Assembly (NCBI GenBank): GCA_024399955.1
Contig: JAKSNH010000001.1
Location: 1-64,000, forward strand
Reading direction: 5' to 3'
Source: Paludibacteraceae bacterium
Lineage (GTDB): Bacteria; Bacteroidota; Bacteroidia; Bacteroidales; Paludibacteraceae
Length of the DNA: 64,000 nt
The notes below the pieces were generated by a model. The model searched no databases, had not been told where the DNA came from, and saw only the letters and a program-made list of their open reading frames with translations. Of the stretch, positions 34,353 through 42,573 are shown piece by piece; within the stretch, counting starts at the first letter, position 1, and each line of letters begins with the position of its first letter. Both the position numbers and the translations under genes were made by a program.

Positions 34353-34379
34353 CAAAAAAGCCCAGCGTTATGCTGAGCT
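34353..34379 (-). terminator. Rho-independent terminator on the minus strand
   Basis: AGCCCAGC (34359-34366) pairs with GCTGAGCT (34372-34379), with one wobble; six A on the plus strand (34354-34359) give the T-run for minus-strand transcription. It follows the tRNA fragment, as a native tRNA terminator would. Confidence 0.65.
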
Positions 34380-34384
34380 TCTTG

Positions 34385-34409
34385 CGGTGCGGACGAGACT
34401 CGAACTCGC
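34385..34409 (-). pseudogene. tRNA 3' fragment (T-arm and acceptor strand), candidate attachment site
   Basis: On the minus strand, GCGAG-TTCGAGT-CTCGT forms a normal T-arm and CCGCACC an acceptor 3' strand, followed by a terminator. No GGTGCGG 5' acceptor strand or anticodon arm lies in the upstream bases, so only the 3' end of a tRNA gene is present. Integrating elements commonly duplicate exactly this segment. I see no second copy in the window. Confidence 0.55.
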
Positions 34410-34793
34410 GATTTGAATAAAAATCGACTTTTTTCGGCTCAAAAAACACAGATGTGCCTCCCATTCGCCCCAAATGCTATATTCCGCGATTTTTGCGAAA
34501 AATCTGACAGGGTTAGTTGATTATACTCTGTTCTATTTCAGTTCTAATTATGGTTGAGCAGTGTTCTACTATTGTTCTATTTTTTTTGCCCAAGAAACAA
34601 TGTGAAAGCTATTATGCTTAAAATAGCCTTATCACTCTGTATTAGCACATCCTCAACTTTTTCCTCGCGTAACTCCTTACGCAAGTACTGATGAAAGTTT
34701 CCAAAAAGTTTTGCAGTTGTATAGTTCTGATACTTGACAGATTTTGATTGGCTTTGCCATCTTCCATCAATATGTAGAAACTTATACAAAGAA

Positions 34794-34880
34794 AGAACTT
34801 TCGTCAGAACTTTCACGGTGCAAAGGTACTGCTTTTTTCCGATATATGCAAGTTTTTGGGGCAAAAAATGTGAAAGTTCT
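34794..34880. repeat. 12-bp repeats AGAACTTTCGTM upstream of the ATPase gene
   Basis: Two direct copies at 34794-34805 and 34806-34817, and one inverted copy at 34869-34880 (TGTGAAAGTTCT). The inverted pair could form a hairpin. The same 12-mer occurs three times at 36613-36648, after the gene. Confidence 0.6.
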
Positions 34881-34889
34881 TTCATTTTT

Positions 34890-34958
34890 ACCGCAAAAGT
34901 ACCGAATGAAACACCGCAAAAATACCGAATAAAATACCGCAAAAATGCCGAATTATTT
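34890..34958. repeat. Three contiguous 23-bp direct repeats (iteron-like)
   Basis: The unit ACCGCAAAAATACCGAATAA plus three bases occurs at 34890, 34913 and 34936, without spacers and with few changes. The third copy runs into the -33 box of the ATPase promoter. This suits either a repressor array or replication iterons. Confidence 0.75.
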
Positions 34959-34987
34959 GCGTATGTCATTTATTTTTAGTAATTTTG
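34956..34987 (+). promoter_or_regulatory. Bacteroidota promoter overlapping the 23-bp repeats
   Basis: TTTG at 34956-34959 and TAATTTTG at 34980-34987 with a 20-base spacer. The last 23-bp repeat ends within the -33 box, so a protein bound to the array would block RNA polymerase. Confidence 0.75.
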
Positions 34988-35023
34988 CACCCGATTTCAA
35001 AAGTTATACAAATAACTAGCAAT

Positions 35024-36316
35024 ATGAAGTACTATGAACGAGTAGCGGACAAAATGCTACAAGACAGATTGGAAGCTTTTGGTGCAATTCTTATTGAAGG
35101 TCCAAAATGGTGTGGAAAAACAACAACTGCCGCACAACAAGCAAAGAGCATTCTAAAAATGCAAGACCCAGATGTTGCTGAAGATTTACTTATTACAGCA
35201 GAAACAACACCATCTTTACTCCTTAAAGGAGAACAGCCACGCTTGATTGATGAGTGGCAGGATGCTCCAGTTTTATGGGATGCTGTACGAACGGCAGTAG
35301 ATAATGCCGGTGGAAAGCCGGGCGAGTATATCCTTACTGGCAGCAACACAGTAAATCGGGCAAAAATAAAACATACAGGAACTGGACGTATTACGCGGAT
35401 GAAGATGCTTCCAATGAGTTTGTGGGAATCCAAAGACTCATCTGGTGCGGTTTCTTTGATGGAATTGTTCAATAATCCGAATTATGATATTGATGGTGCA
35501 ATGAGCACCTTAGACATCCCGGACTTGATTTATGTCGCTTGTCGTGGAGGTTGGCCTGTAACACTACAGATGCCCCCACAACATGCAACTATGATTGCAA
35601 AGGACTATGTTAATACGATTTGCGAAAATGATATATCATCCGTTGATGGGCACCAGCGTAATCCTAAAATTGCAAAACAGATACTACGCTCTTATGCTCG
35701 CAATATCAGCACACTTGCCAAGAAAAGCAACCTGCTGGAAGATGTAATATCGTCAAAAGAGATTTCTATTTCTATGGATACTTTTGATGATTATGTTCGC
35801 GCACTTGAGCGACTATTCGTTATTCAAGATATTGATGCGTGGTGTCCAGCCATACGAAGTAAAACAGCACTCAGAAGTGGCCCTAAAAGGTGTTTTGTAG
35901 ATCCATCTATTGCTGCCGCTGCTATGAATCTAAATCCTGAAGGTTTAGAGTTGCAACTGAAAACCTTTGGTTTCATTTTCGAACAACTTTGTGTGCGGGA
36001 TTTGAAAGCATACACAGCAAATTTCAATAGTACGGTGTCTTACTATCATGACCGATATGACTTGGAGGTTGACTTGGTACTACATCTGGAGGATGAAAGA
36101 TATGCCTTGATAGAATGCAAATTAGGCAGTCGCGAAATCGAAGAGGGTGCCAAACATCTTTGCCAAGTGCATAACCTTATCATTGAGCACAATAAGAAAG
36201 AAACGCAGAATCCGCTTCGAGAACCGGATTTGAAGATTATTCTTACAGGTGGAAAGATGGCTTATACCCGTCCTGATGGTGTCAAAGTTATTCCCATTGG
36301 TTGTCTTAGACCATAA
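35024..36316 (+). CDS. DUF4143/AAA_14-type ATPase
   Basis: A 430-residue ATPase with N-terminal Walker A GPKWCGKT (residues 26-33), Walker B PRLIDEWQ, an ILTGSNT sensor strand and a C-terminal DUF4143-like domain with VDLVLHLEDERYALIECKLG, a nuclease-like Asp/Glu-x-Lys strand. These proteins are very common in Bacteroidales and often mobile. The start at 35024 is chosen because earlier in-frame codons lie inside the promoter. It sits alone between two sets of the same 12-bp repeat, and may be a small mobile or regulatory unit. Its biological role is unsettled. Confidence 0.85.
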   Translation: MKYYERVADKMLQDRLEAFGAILIEGPKWCGKTTTAAQQAKSILKMQDPDVAEDLLITAETTPSLLLKGEQPRLIDEWQDAPVLWDAVRTAVDNAGGKPGEYILTGSNTVNRAKIKHTGTGRITRMKMLPMSLWESKDSSGAVSLMELFNNPNYDIDGAMSTLDIPDLIYVACRGGWPVTLQMPPQHATMIAKDYVNTICENDISSVDGHQRNPKIAKQILRSYARNISTLAKKSNLLEDVISSKEISISMDTFDDYVRALERLFVIQDIDAWCPAIRSKTALRSGPKRCFVDPSIAAAAMNLNPEGLELQLKTFGFIFEQLCVRDLKAYTANFNSTVSYYHDRYDLEVDLVLHLEDERYALIECKLGSREIEEGAKHLCQVHNLIIEHNKKETQNPLREPDLKIILTGGKMAYTRPDGVKVIPIGCLRP

Positions 36317-36753
36317 TTTCCGATGCTTATTCAGCACAAAAACTGTTCAAAAACTTTCGCAAATAAAGCAGTCAATTTTGATTGCTTTTTTTGTATGTAT
36401 TTTGGTGCGAATAAAGACACCATTTTGTCAGTCAGTTTTTGCCCGTTTTTCGCCAAATTTGGCTCCCGATATCAGCATTTTGGCACTTTTTTGAGTGCAA
36501 ACAAGACAAAAACGATAAAATATGCAGTTTTTTCGCACCAGCCCTTGGATTTATCGGGAATATATTGTAACTTTACTAGTACAAGGGCATTAGAAACGAA
36601 ACAACTTACATCAGTACTTTCGTTAGAACTTTCGTAAGAACTTTCACACAATCCTACTGTACAACAATGAACAAAAAATTGATTGCCGAACATTGTCGTC
36701 AGGGAGTAGTCAGTGGGAGGCGAGTTTAACAACACTCCCATTCAGTAAAAGTT
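36317..36753. other. Intergenic region between ATPase and element HTH gene
   Basis: This 437-base region has a weak hairpin with T-run near 36368-36400, long T- and A-rich stretches, and the 12-bp repeat cluster. A 20-residue open frame at 36667-36729 (MNKKLIAEHCRQGVVSGRRV) lies 24 bases before the HTH gene and could be a leader peptide, but support is slight. Confidence 0.4.
36613..36648. repeat. Three tandem 12-bp repeats (AGAACTTTCGTA)
   Basis: Copies at 36613, 36625 and 36637 with no spacer; the last (AGAACTTTCACA) is identical to the inverted copy at 34869-34880. Together with the upstream copies they bracket the ATPase gene. Confidence 0.65.
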
Positions 36754-37032
36754 ATGAAATCACAAGAAAGTAAGTCGTTCAAGCAGTTTATGCTGGGCCT
36801 CGATTCTAACGTAAGAACCGGTGTGTTCTTGCAAATCGCCAAACAATGTCATGTAACACCGTCAAGTGTGCGTATGTGGGTAAGAGAAGACACCTCGCCC
36901 CAAGACTGGCGCATCAAGGTCATCAACAATATAGCCAAGAAATTCGGCTGCGCCGTTTTGTTCAATCCTATTAAAAGGAAGCAACATCTATCTGGACTGG
37001 ATAACACAACCTCAAATGAAACGGCACAATGA
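36754..37032 (+). CDS. Small helix-turn-helix protein
   Basis: A 92-residue protein with a likely HTH at residues 26-50 (FLQIAKQCHVTPSSVRMWVR) and a basic tail. It overlaps the primase-helicase gene by 4 bases, a common place for a replication or lysogeny-type regulator in a mobile element. No named family recognised. Confidence 0.65.
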   Translation: MKSQESKSFKQFMLGLDSNVRTGVFLQIAKQCHVTPSSVRMWVREDTSPQDWRIKVINNIAKKFGCAVLFNPIKRKQHLSGLDNTTSNETAQ

Positions 37033-39767
37033 CACTCAAAGAGAAAATCTTACAGGCAAGCGACTATGGCAAAGACATAATCGCTAAGCTGTATCCGGAA
37101 AGTATAGAGTGCTTCGGCACCAACAAGAAATTTCGGATACGGGAAGAAAAGACCGCATCAACCTCACTCAAACTGGTGGAAAGCAAAAACGGCATTACCT
37201 ACTGGGCCGTCAATGATTGGGGTAGCGGCAACGCGAAAGGGCTAAATGCCATTGACCTGTACGCGCAGTATTACAACATAACTTTTCCTCATGCCTGCCA
37301 ACTGTTGGCGAATGAACTGGGTATAGACACCTCGCTCAAAAAGGAAGTTAATGCCCCAACTATCGAACAGCGAGTCAGGCGCACCAATGAGACACCGGGA
37401 CTATTTACCTACCTCACCAAAGAGTTTACGGAAGAGGAACTGTTCATCTTCGGACCATTCGTCACCAAAAAGGTTTTGGAACGCTTCGGATGGATGTCGT
37501 TACGATATTATAATATCATTAAAGAGGACAAAGTGACGGAGATACACTCCAATGAGAACTATCCTATTTTCGCTCGTGACTGTGGGGACTTTTACAAGAT
37601 ATACAAGCCATACGAGTTTGAAAAACAATATCGGTTTGTGTATATGTCAAAGGTAAAAGACAACACTATTCGTTCCAAGGACTTCATCAACGGCTTGGTG
37701 GAAATCGACCGTGTACTGGAAGAAATGAAGGAGGAAGACAAACTGTCGTCTATCTTCATCTGTTCAGGAGAACGGGATGCAATGAATGTGGCAGGTATGG
37801 GATATCATCCTGTGTGGTTTAATTCGGAAACGACTACGGTGACATACGAGCAGTATGCTCTGCTGAAATCCAAAGCTCAAACCATTTACAATATCCCGGA
37901 CATTGACGAGACCGGTATCCGTCAGGGCGACAAGCTGGCATTGCAGTATATGGATATATACACCGTCGAACTACCGCAATGGCTGAAAGAACGCAAAGAT
38001 AATCGCGGACGGCCACGTAAAGATTTACGCGACTTTGTAGAACTGCAACCGCGCAGCGATGCCAAGCGAGATTTTGACCATCTGGTGGCGGCTTCTCTGT
38101 CGGCTTGTTTTTGGGAGGTTGTGCGAATAGGCAAACGAGAAGTAACAAACATACGGGTAACCTCACTGCTTTATTTTCTCCGATTGGCAGGATTCCGCCG
38201 ATGGCAGGATCCGTATTCCCAGCGGTGGTACTATGTGCAGGTGAAAGGGTACAAAGTAGTCAAGAAAGAGTTGAACGACATACGCGATTTTATCCGTTAC
38301 GAGATTAAGCGCCGTCATCTGCCCACGGAAGTTATGGAATCGTTTATCCTCAGCAACAAAACCACAAAAGGGGTGTTGGATAACTTGGATAGCATAACGC
38401 TCGACTTTGTACAAACGGAAGCAGGAAAAGTACTACATTTCAGGAATGGCGATTTCTGTGTGGACAAAAGTTCGTTCACCAAACTAACCAGTCCGCAATC
38501 CTATTATTGGGACAATAAGGTTATACCTCATTATATAACGCGCATACCCGCGTGTTATGCGTGCGAAGACGGAAAAATACGCTTCTTGGAACATCCGTCT
38601 AAGGTCTATCGGTTTCTTATCAATGCCAGTCGTATCCATTGGCGGGAAGAATACGAGGAGAAAGCAACGGGCGATACCATAGATGATGGTGTATATCGTG
38701 AGAAATACAAGTTCTCACTCTATGGCGACCGGCTGACACCCGAACAACAGGAGGAACAGGTGCAGCACCTGCTCAATAAGATGTATGTGTACGGTTACCT
38801 GCTCTATTGCAAAAAGACCGACAGCCATACGTTTGCAGTATGGGCGATGGAGAATAAAGACACGGATGTGAATTATTGCTCAGGCGGCTCAGGAAAGACC
38901 TTGTTTTACCGCTGTTTGGAGAAGACCGGTTTCCTCAAAATACTGACATTGGACGGACGAAACCCGATGCTCTTTAATAACAACCACTACATGGAGCGTG
39001 TTGATTACGATACCGATATTATTCACTTTGAGGATACGGGTGCGGACTTTAAGTTCCAAGCCATTTACGGCATCATCGACAGTGGTGTAACCGTCAATCG
39101 TAAGAACGAGGGGTCATTCACCATACCCTATCAGGCGGCTCCCAATCTGGTAATGTGCTCTAATTTCGCACCGCCCGACAACAACCCATCTACTCGCCGT
39201 CGTATCATCCCAGTCATCTTCTCCGACTACTACCACTATAAAGTGGATAGCACCTATGCCGAGACAAAAAGGGTCAAAGATGACTTTGGAATGGATCTGT
39301 TCAGCCAACAGTATTCAGAAGATGATTATAACGCGGATTGCAATTTTATGATTGATTGCCTCCAACTGTTTATGACCATGAATGCTGAAGGAAAGATATG
39401 TGAACCGCCCTTGGTGAACTTCGAGAAGCGCATCCATCACCAATTACTGGGGGACAATATGTTGGAATTTTTCGATGACTACTTTATCTACCAAGGCAAC
39501 AGTGACCGCATGGTACTCAAAACAGATGCTTATGCAGCACTCAGACGGTGGATGGATAACAAAGGGGCTATACCTTCTATTATGGGCTTCAAAAAGGCGA
39601 TGATTGAATATTGTAAGTATAGGAATTATATATTCAATCCAAACGAATTACGCTCGCCAAATGATACCCGTATTCTGCTCTATCGGAAGCGTGACGGAAG
39701 GAAAATCACACTGGAATATGTGTATGTGCATATTCCGGGCAACCCGATGAACACCGAAGAACCCTAA
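37029..39767 (+). CDS. Primase-helicase of a mobile element (TOPRIM plus SF3/D5-like)
   Basis: A 912-residue replication protein. The N-terminal part (residues 1-110) resembles a primase DNA-binding region (WGSGNAKGLNAIDL). A TOPRIM-like core follows with IFICSGERDAMNVAG near 240 and IPDIDETG near 290. The helicase has Walker A GGSGKT at 619-624, VDYDTDIIHFEDTG as Walker B, and VMCSNFAPPDNNPSTRRR as the later sensor and arginine region. This layout is that of phage and satellite primases which load at their own origin. No integrase or replication initiator is seen next to it. Downstream is a strong terminator. Confidence 0.82.
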   Translation: MTLKEKILQASDYGKDIIAKLYPESIECFGTNKKFRIREEKTASTSLKLVESKNGITYWAVNDWGSGNAKGLNAIDLYAQYYNITFPHACQLLANELGIDTSLKKEVNAPTIEQRVRRTNETPGLFTYLTKEFTEEELFIFGPFVTKKVLERFGWMSLRYYNIIKEDKVTEIHSNENYPIFARDCGDFYKIYKPYEFEKQYRFVYMSKVKDNTIRSKDFINGLVEIDRVLEEMKEEDKLSSIFICSGERDAMNVAGMGYHPVWFNSETTTVTYEQYALLKSKAQTIYNIPDIDETGIRQGDKLALQYMDIYTVELPQWLKERKDNRGRPRKDLRDFVELQPRSDAKRDFDHLVAASLSACFWEVVRIGKREVTNIRVTSLLYFLRLAGFRRWQDPYSQRWYYVQVKGYKVVKKELNDIRDFIRYEIKRRHLPTEVMESFILSNKTTKGVLDNLDSITLDFVQTEAGKVLHFRNGDFCVDKSSFTKLTSPQSYYWDNKVIPHYITRIPACYACEDGKIRFLEHPSKVYRFLINASRIHWREEYEEKATGDTIDDGVYREKYKFSLYGDRLTPEQQEEQVQHLLNKMYVYGYLLYCKKTDSHTFAVWAMENKDTDVNYCSGGSGKTLFYRCLEKTGFLKILTLDGRNPMLFNNNHYMERVDYDTDIIHFEDTGADFKFQAIYGIIDSGVTVNRKNEGSFTIPYQAAPNLVMCSNFAPPDNNPSTRRRIIPVIFSDYYHYKVDSTYAETKRVKDDFGMDLFSQQYSEDDYNADCNFMIDCLQLFMTMNAEGKICEPPLVNFEKRIHHQLLGDNMLEFFDDYFIYQGNSDRMVLKTDAYAALRRWMDNKGAIPSIMGFKKAMIEYCKYRNYIFNPNELRSPNDTRILLYRKRDGRKITLEYVYVHIPGNPMNTEEP

Positions 39768-39781
39768 TTCACGATGAAAGG

Positions 39782-39818
39782 AGAGCAAGAGGACAAAATC
39801 TTCTTGCTCTTTTTTTTT
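39782..39818 (+). terminator. Rho-independent terminator after the primase-helicase
   Basis: Perfect 9-bp stem AGAGCAAGA (39782-39790) and TCTTGCTCT (39802-39810), followed by a long T-run. Confidence 0.88.
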
Positions 39819-39844
39819 ATTGCAATACGATTCTATAAATACAC

Positions 39845-39944
39845 TTGTAATTTTGTAATCTAAGACCAAACAAGTAAATAAATATCAATAAAATCAGTCA
39901 GTTGTGCAATTACAAAAAAATTACAAAGCGATTACAGGATTACA
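39845..39944. repeat. ATTACAA/TTGTAAT repeat cluster
   Basis: TTGTAATTTTGTAAT at 39845-39859 is followed by opposite-strand copies ATTACA at 39909, 39920, 39931 and 39939. Spacing of 11, 11 and 8 bases puts most of them on one helix face. The site lies just before the promoter of the coiled-coil gene and just after the primase-helicase gene, so it may be an operator or the element's origin. Confidence 0.55.
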
Positions 39945-39970
39945 CATCAATCCAAGTATTTTTCAAAAGG

Positions 39971-40002
39971 TTTGGTGGTGTGGTTTATATGGTATAATTT
40001 TG
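39971..40002 (+). promoter_or_regulatory. Bacteroidota promoter of the coiled-coil/packaging operon
   Basis: TTTG at 39971-39974 and TAATTTTG at 39995-40002, 20 bases apart, about 38 bases before the start codon. It would drive the five genes to 42553. Confidence 0.78.
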
Positions 40003-40039
40003 CACAACTTATCATTAAACAACCAAAATTTCATACAAA

Positions 40040-40849
40040 ATGGAAACCAAAACACTAGCTTTTGATGTCAATGACATTGAACAATTCAAGGAGTTCTTCC
40101 CAGACTTCAAGTCAGGTAAGATGTCCGGACGTGAATTAGGCAGTAAACTGCTTGAAGTGCTTCATAATCAAGCTGCAAGCGCTGCAAGTCAGGAACACCA
40201 AGTAGAGGATAGCACCTTCAAAAAGTTGCAGGCTGATTATCAGGCCCTTCAAGACAAGTGCAACCAACTTGAAAAAGCCCTTCAAGACAAAAATCAAGAA
40301 CAGGCGTCTGCAAGTCCTGAAACCATTGAAGATCAAGACCTTCAAGAACAAATTCAAGCACTGCAAGACCAACTGCAAGCAGCCATCAACGACAAAAAAA
40401 TCCTTGAAGAAAAGTTGCAGAAGTTGCAGGCTGATAATCAACACCTTCAAGAAGTTCAAGAGACTGCTGCAAGTGAACTGCAAGCCCAGTTGCAGACCTT
40501 GAAGGATGAGGTTGCAGCCCGTGATGCTCGCTGCAAGGACTTGAAGGCGCAGTTGAAAGAAGCTGCAAGTCATCAAAGTGAGACATACACTTTCACACCC
40601 TATTTCAAGCAAATGGTGGAAATGGTTACAGAGAAAATAAATGCTATATCAGGGACTGTTTATACACCCACCGATGTGATTATGCAGACCGTGTTTGCAA
40701 CCTATTTTCATAGCCATACGCCTATGCGCTATACATACCCTGTCAGCAAGGATGAATTACTGGCTTTGGCACAGCAGTTCTACCCGGAAATCAAAAGCGA
40801 AAAAGGGTTGTTTGATTTGATGATTCACAAAGTGAAAGAAGAAGCATGA
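40040..40849 (+). CDS. Coiled-coil protein of the mobile element
   Basis: A 269-residue protein. Residues about 55-185 form a Gln/Leu/Lys-rich heptad pattern (LQADYQALQDKCNQLEKALQ and many DLQEQIQALQDQLQ-like turns). A compact C-terminal domain follows (FTPYFKQMVEMVTEKINAIS to the end). The DNA is itself repetitive because CTGCAAGC- and CTTCAAGA-type codon strings recur. It overlaps the next gene by 4 bases. A scaffold or segregation role is conceivable; no family recognised. Confidence 0.6.
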   Translation: METKTLAFDVNDIEQFKEFFPDFKSGKMSGRELGSKLLEVLHNQAASAASQEHQVEDSTFKKLQADYQALQDKCNQLEKALQDKNQEQASASPETIEDQDLQEQIQALQDQLQAAINDKKILEEKLQKLQADNQHLQEVQETAASELQAQLQTLKDEVAARDARCKDLKAQLKEAASHQSETYTFTPYFKQMVEMVTEKINAISGTVYTPTDVIMQTVFATYFHSHTPMRYTYPVSKDELLALAQQFYPEIKSEKGLFDLMIHKVKEEA

Positions 40850-41136
40850 CAGCCAAAGAACAACTGCTGATGGCGGCTATCAAACCCTTGCTGCCACAGA
40901 TACGGCAACAACTCACTCCGGCATTGGAAACATTCGTGGAAAGCCGGTTGAAGGAGATTGAGGAACGCCATACACTTGCCGATACAAAACCTGTTATGCT
41001 TATCTGCCAAGATACCCATGGCAATATCTATTTGTGCGATGCGCTGCTCAAAGGTACCGAGATAGTCGGTATCACACGCAAAATATCGCTGGATATGCTA
41101 TCCAATCAGATTATTACTAACTTAACAGACCTTTGA
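40846..41136 (+). CDS. Hypothetical element protein, 96 aa
   Basis: A 96-residue protein with an amphipathic N-terminal half (QLLMAAIKPLLPQIRQQLTP, then ALETFVESRLKEIEER) and a strand-rich end (PVMLICQDTHGNIYLCDALL). Not recognised. It sits in a tightly packed operon between the coiled-coil gene and an acidic protein gene one base downstream. Confidence 0.55.
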   Translation: MTAKEQLLMAAIKPLLPQIRQQLTPALETFVESRLKEIEERHTLADTKPVMLICQDTHGNIYLCDALLKGTEIVGITRKISLDMLSNQIITNLTDL

Positions 41137-41137
41137 T

Positions 41138-41803
41138 ATGAACGAAAATACTGAAATCATAGACAATATGCCTAATGGTTCATTTGAGGACTTTATGGAG
41201 GCAGCGGAGGAAATAGAGGGGATGCCGTTGGACGAAGCGCCCCTTGGTAGTGAGGAAGAGGAAGAACTCATCAACGAGATCAACCAACCCAAAGACCCGA
41301 TGGGTATCACGGTAGAACCCGAAGACGATACGCTGCAAGCCAAAGACCTGCTGGACGATGAAGCGTTCAAGTTCTCAGGAGAAATGCTCTCCTTCGGCAT
41401 AGATGTAGGTGCTGCCTACCTATTGGCATGGATAGCCCATCAACCATTGGAAACCTACCGCCTGCCGCCCAAGGACTTGAAGAAACTGGAGAAAGTGATT
41501 GCCAAATGCACACGCGACACCAAACTGATGTTATCGCCATGGCAAGGATTGTTTGTGGTGCTGCTGGCTATCTATGGTATGAAGATACCGCAAGTCATTC
41601 AGGCACGCAAAGAATGGGAAGAACAACAACGACAACCAAAGAGTGAAGATGATAGAGAAAATCAAGAGGTTCCTATTTGGGATAGACCCGACCGAAATGC
41701 CAACCCTGCGCCCGACACTGACCGACCGGCAAATACTGCAACAGGAGGCCCTGCGGGAGCAGATAATGCAGCAGGCACCGACCCAAGCGACACGGACGAG
41801 TAA
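41138..41803 (+). CDS. Acidic protein with two hydrophobic segments and a disordered tail
   Basis: A 221-residue protein: a strongly acidic N-terminal 75 residues (SEEEEELINEINQ), a hydrophobic stretch near 88-105 (LSFGIDVGAAYLLAWIAH), a second near 128-148 (WQGLFVVLLAIYGMKIPQVI), and a Pro/Asp/Thr-rich tail. The tail's last 51 codons are overprinted on the start of the ATPase gene in another frame. Two-helix membrane proteins next to a packaging-type ATPase occur in tailless membrane-containing phages, but no family match is claimed. Confidence 0.6.
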   Translation: MNENTEIIDNMPNGSFEDFMEAAEEIEGMPLDEAPLGSEEEEELINEINQPKDPMGITVEPEDDTLQAKDLLDDEAFKFSGEMLSFGIDVGAAYLLAWIAHQPLETYRLPPKDLKKLEKVIAKCTRDTKLMLSPWQGLFVVLLAIYGMKIPQVIQARKEWEEQQRQPKSEDDRENQEVPIWDRPDRNANPAPDTDRPANTATGGPAGADNAAGTDPSDTDE

Positions 41804-42356
41804 ACTGATTGTGGTACTCGGTGCCAACGGTACCGGCAAGACCACTTTTATCAAACAAGTCTGTGCGGCTACGCGGCAGCGGGTGCTGATTATCACGCCT
41901 GACGATACGGAGTACAACGAAGTGGATGCCTATGGCAATCCGCTTTATCCGATGAACGAACTGCGGACAAAAGAGGACTTTATGTTTGACGGAGTGTGCC
42001 GGCATATCTTTGATCCGCAATGGACCATGAAAGTGCTGCATAACTTCAAATGCGGTATCATCGTCTTTGATGACTGTCGTGCCTATTTCCCCGCAAGGAC
42101 GGAACAGGTCATCCATGAACTGATGATTCGTAGGCGGCAACGCGAGGTGGATATGATAGCAGTGGGACACGGATTTACGGAGGTGCCACCCAAGTTTTTC
42201 ACCTTTGCAACCGACTATGTGCTGTTCCGAACTGAAGACAGTATAGACACGCGCAAGCCGTATATCCGTTCCTTTGAGAAAGTGAAACGGATGCAAGCAA
42301 GTGTGAACCGCAAAGCAAAACAAAACTCGCATTATCATCAACGCATGAAACAATAA
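41649..42356 (+). CDS. P-loop ATPase, DNA-packaging/Zot-like
   Basis: A 235-residue ATPase with Walker A GANGTGKT at residues 58-65 and Walker B CGIIVFDDCRAYF near 138-148. An arginine-rich sensor segment (IRRRQREVDMIAVGHGF) follows. The small size and single core domain resemble Zot or A32-type packaging ATPases of tailless and filamentous viruses more than chromosomal FtsK. A GTG at 41643 is an alternative start. Its first 155 bases overlap the acidic protein gene, a long overlap for bacteria. Probably the engine that moves element DNA. Confidence 0.7.
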   Translation: MIEKIKRFLFGIDPTEMPTLRPTLTDRQILQQEALREQIMQQAPTQATRTSKLIVVLGANGTGKTTFIKQVCAATRQRVLIITPDDTEYNEVDAYGNPLYPMNELRTKEDFMFDGVCRHIFDPQWTMKVLHNFKCGIIVFDDCRAYFPARTEQVIHELMIRRRQREVDMIAVGHGFTEVPPKFFTFATDYVLFRTEDSIDTRKPYIRSFEKVKRMQASVNRKAKQNSHYHQRMKQ

Positions 42357-42364
42357 CCCTATCC

Positions 42365-42553
42365 ATGAAGAGAATGCTAAAATCAGAGTTAGCCCAAGCA
42401 GCGGGTGTCAGCGACCGAACTTTCAGCCGCTGGTTCAATAGTATGATACCTCACATGGAACAAGACCTGCATATCACCATCAACCGCAAAACGCGGCTAC
42501 TATCTCCCAATGTGGTCAAGTGGGTGTGCGAAAAGTATTGCATTGAGATTTGA
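42365..42553 (+). CDS. Small HTH (DUF4248-like) protein
   Basis: A 62-residue protein: LKSELAQAAGVSDRTFSRWF is a helix-turn-helix start, and LLSPNVVKWVCEKYCI a C-terminal helix, as in DUF4248-like or excisionase-like proteins of Bacteroidota elements. It ends the operon, 8 bases after the ATPase. DNA binding is likely; the exact role is unknown. Confidence 0.6.
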   Translation: MKRMLKSELAQAAGVSDRTFSRWFNSMIPHMEQDLHITINRKTRLLSPNVVKWVCEKYCIEI

Positions 42554-42573
42554 CAGGGTTTGTGGTTGTTTTT

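Noticed and set aside
34577..34969. Minus-strand open frame of 130 codons before the ATPase gene
   Set aside because: It runs through the 23-bp repeat array and the promoter of the opposite gene, and its translation shows no recognisable domain. It is more likely chance openness of AT-rich DNA, though a decayed fragment cannot be excluded.
40269..40502. Second coding frame inside the coiled-coil gene
   Set aside because: It arises from the repeated CAAG-rich codons of the coiled-coil gene and gives a low-complexity Lys-rich product without independent support.
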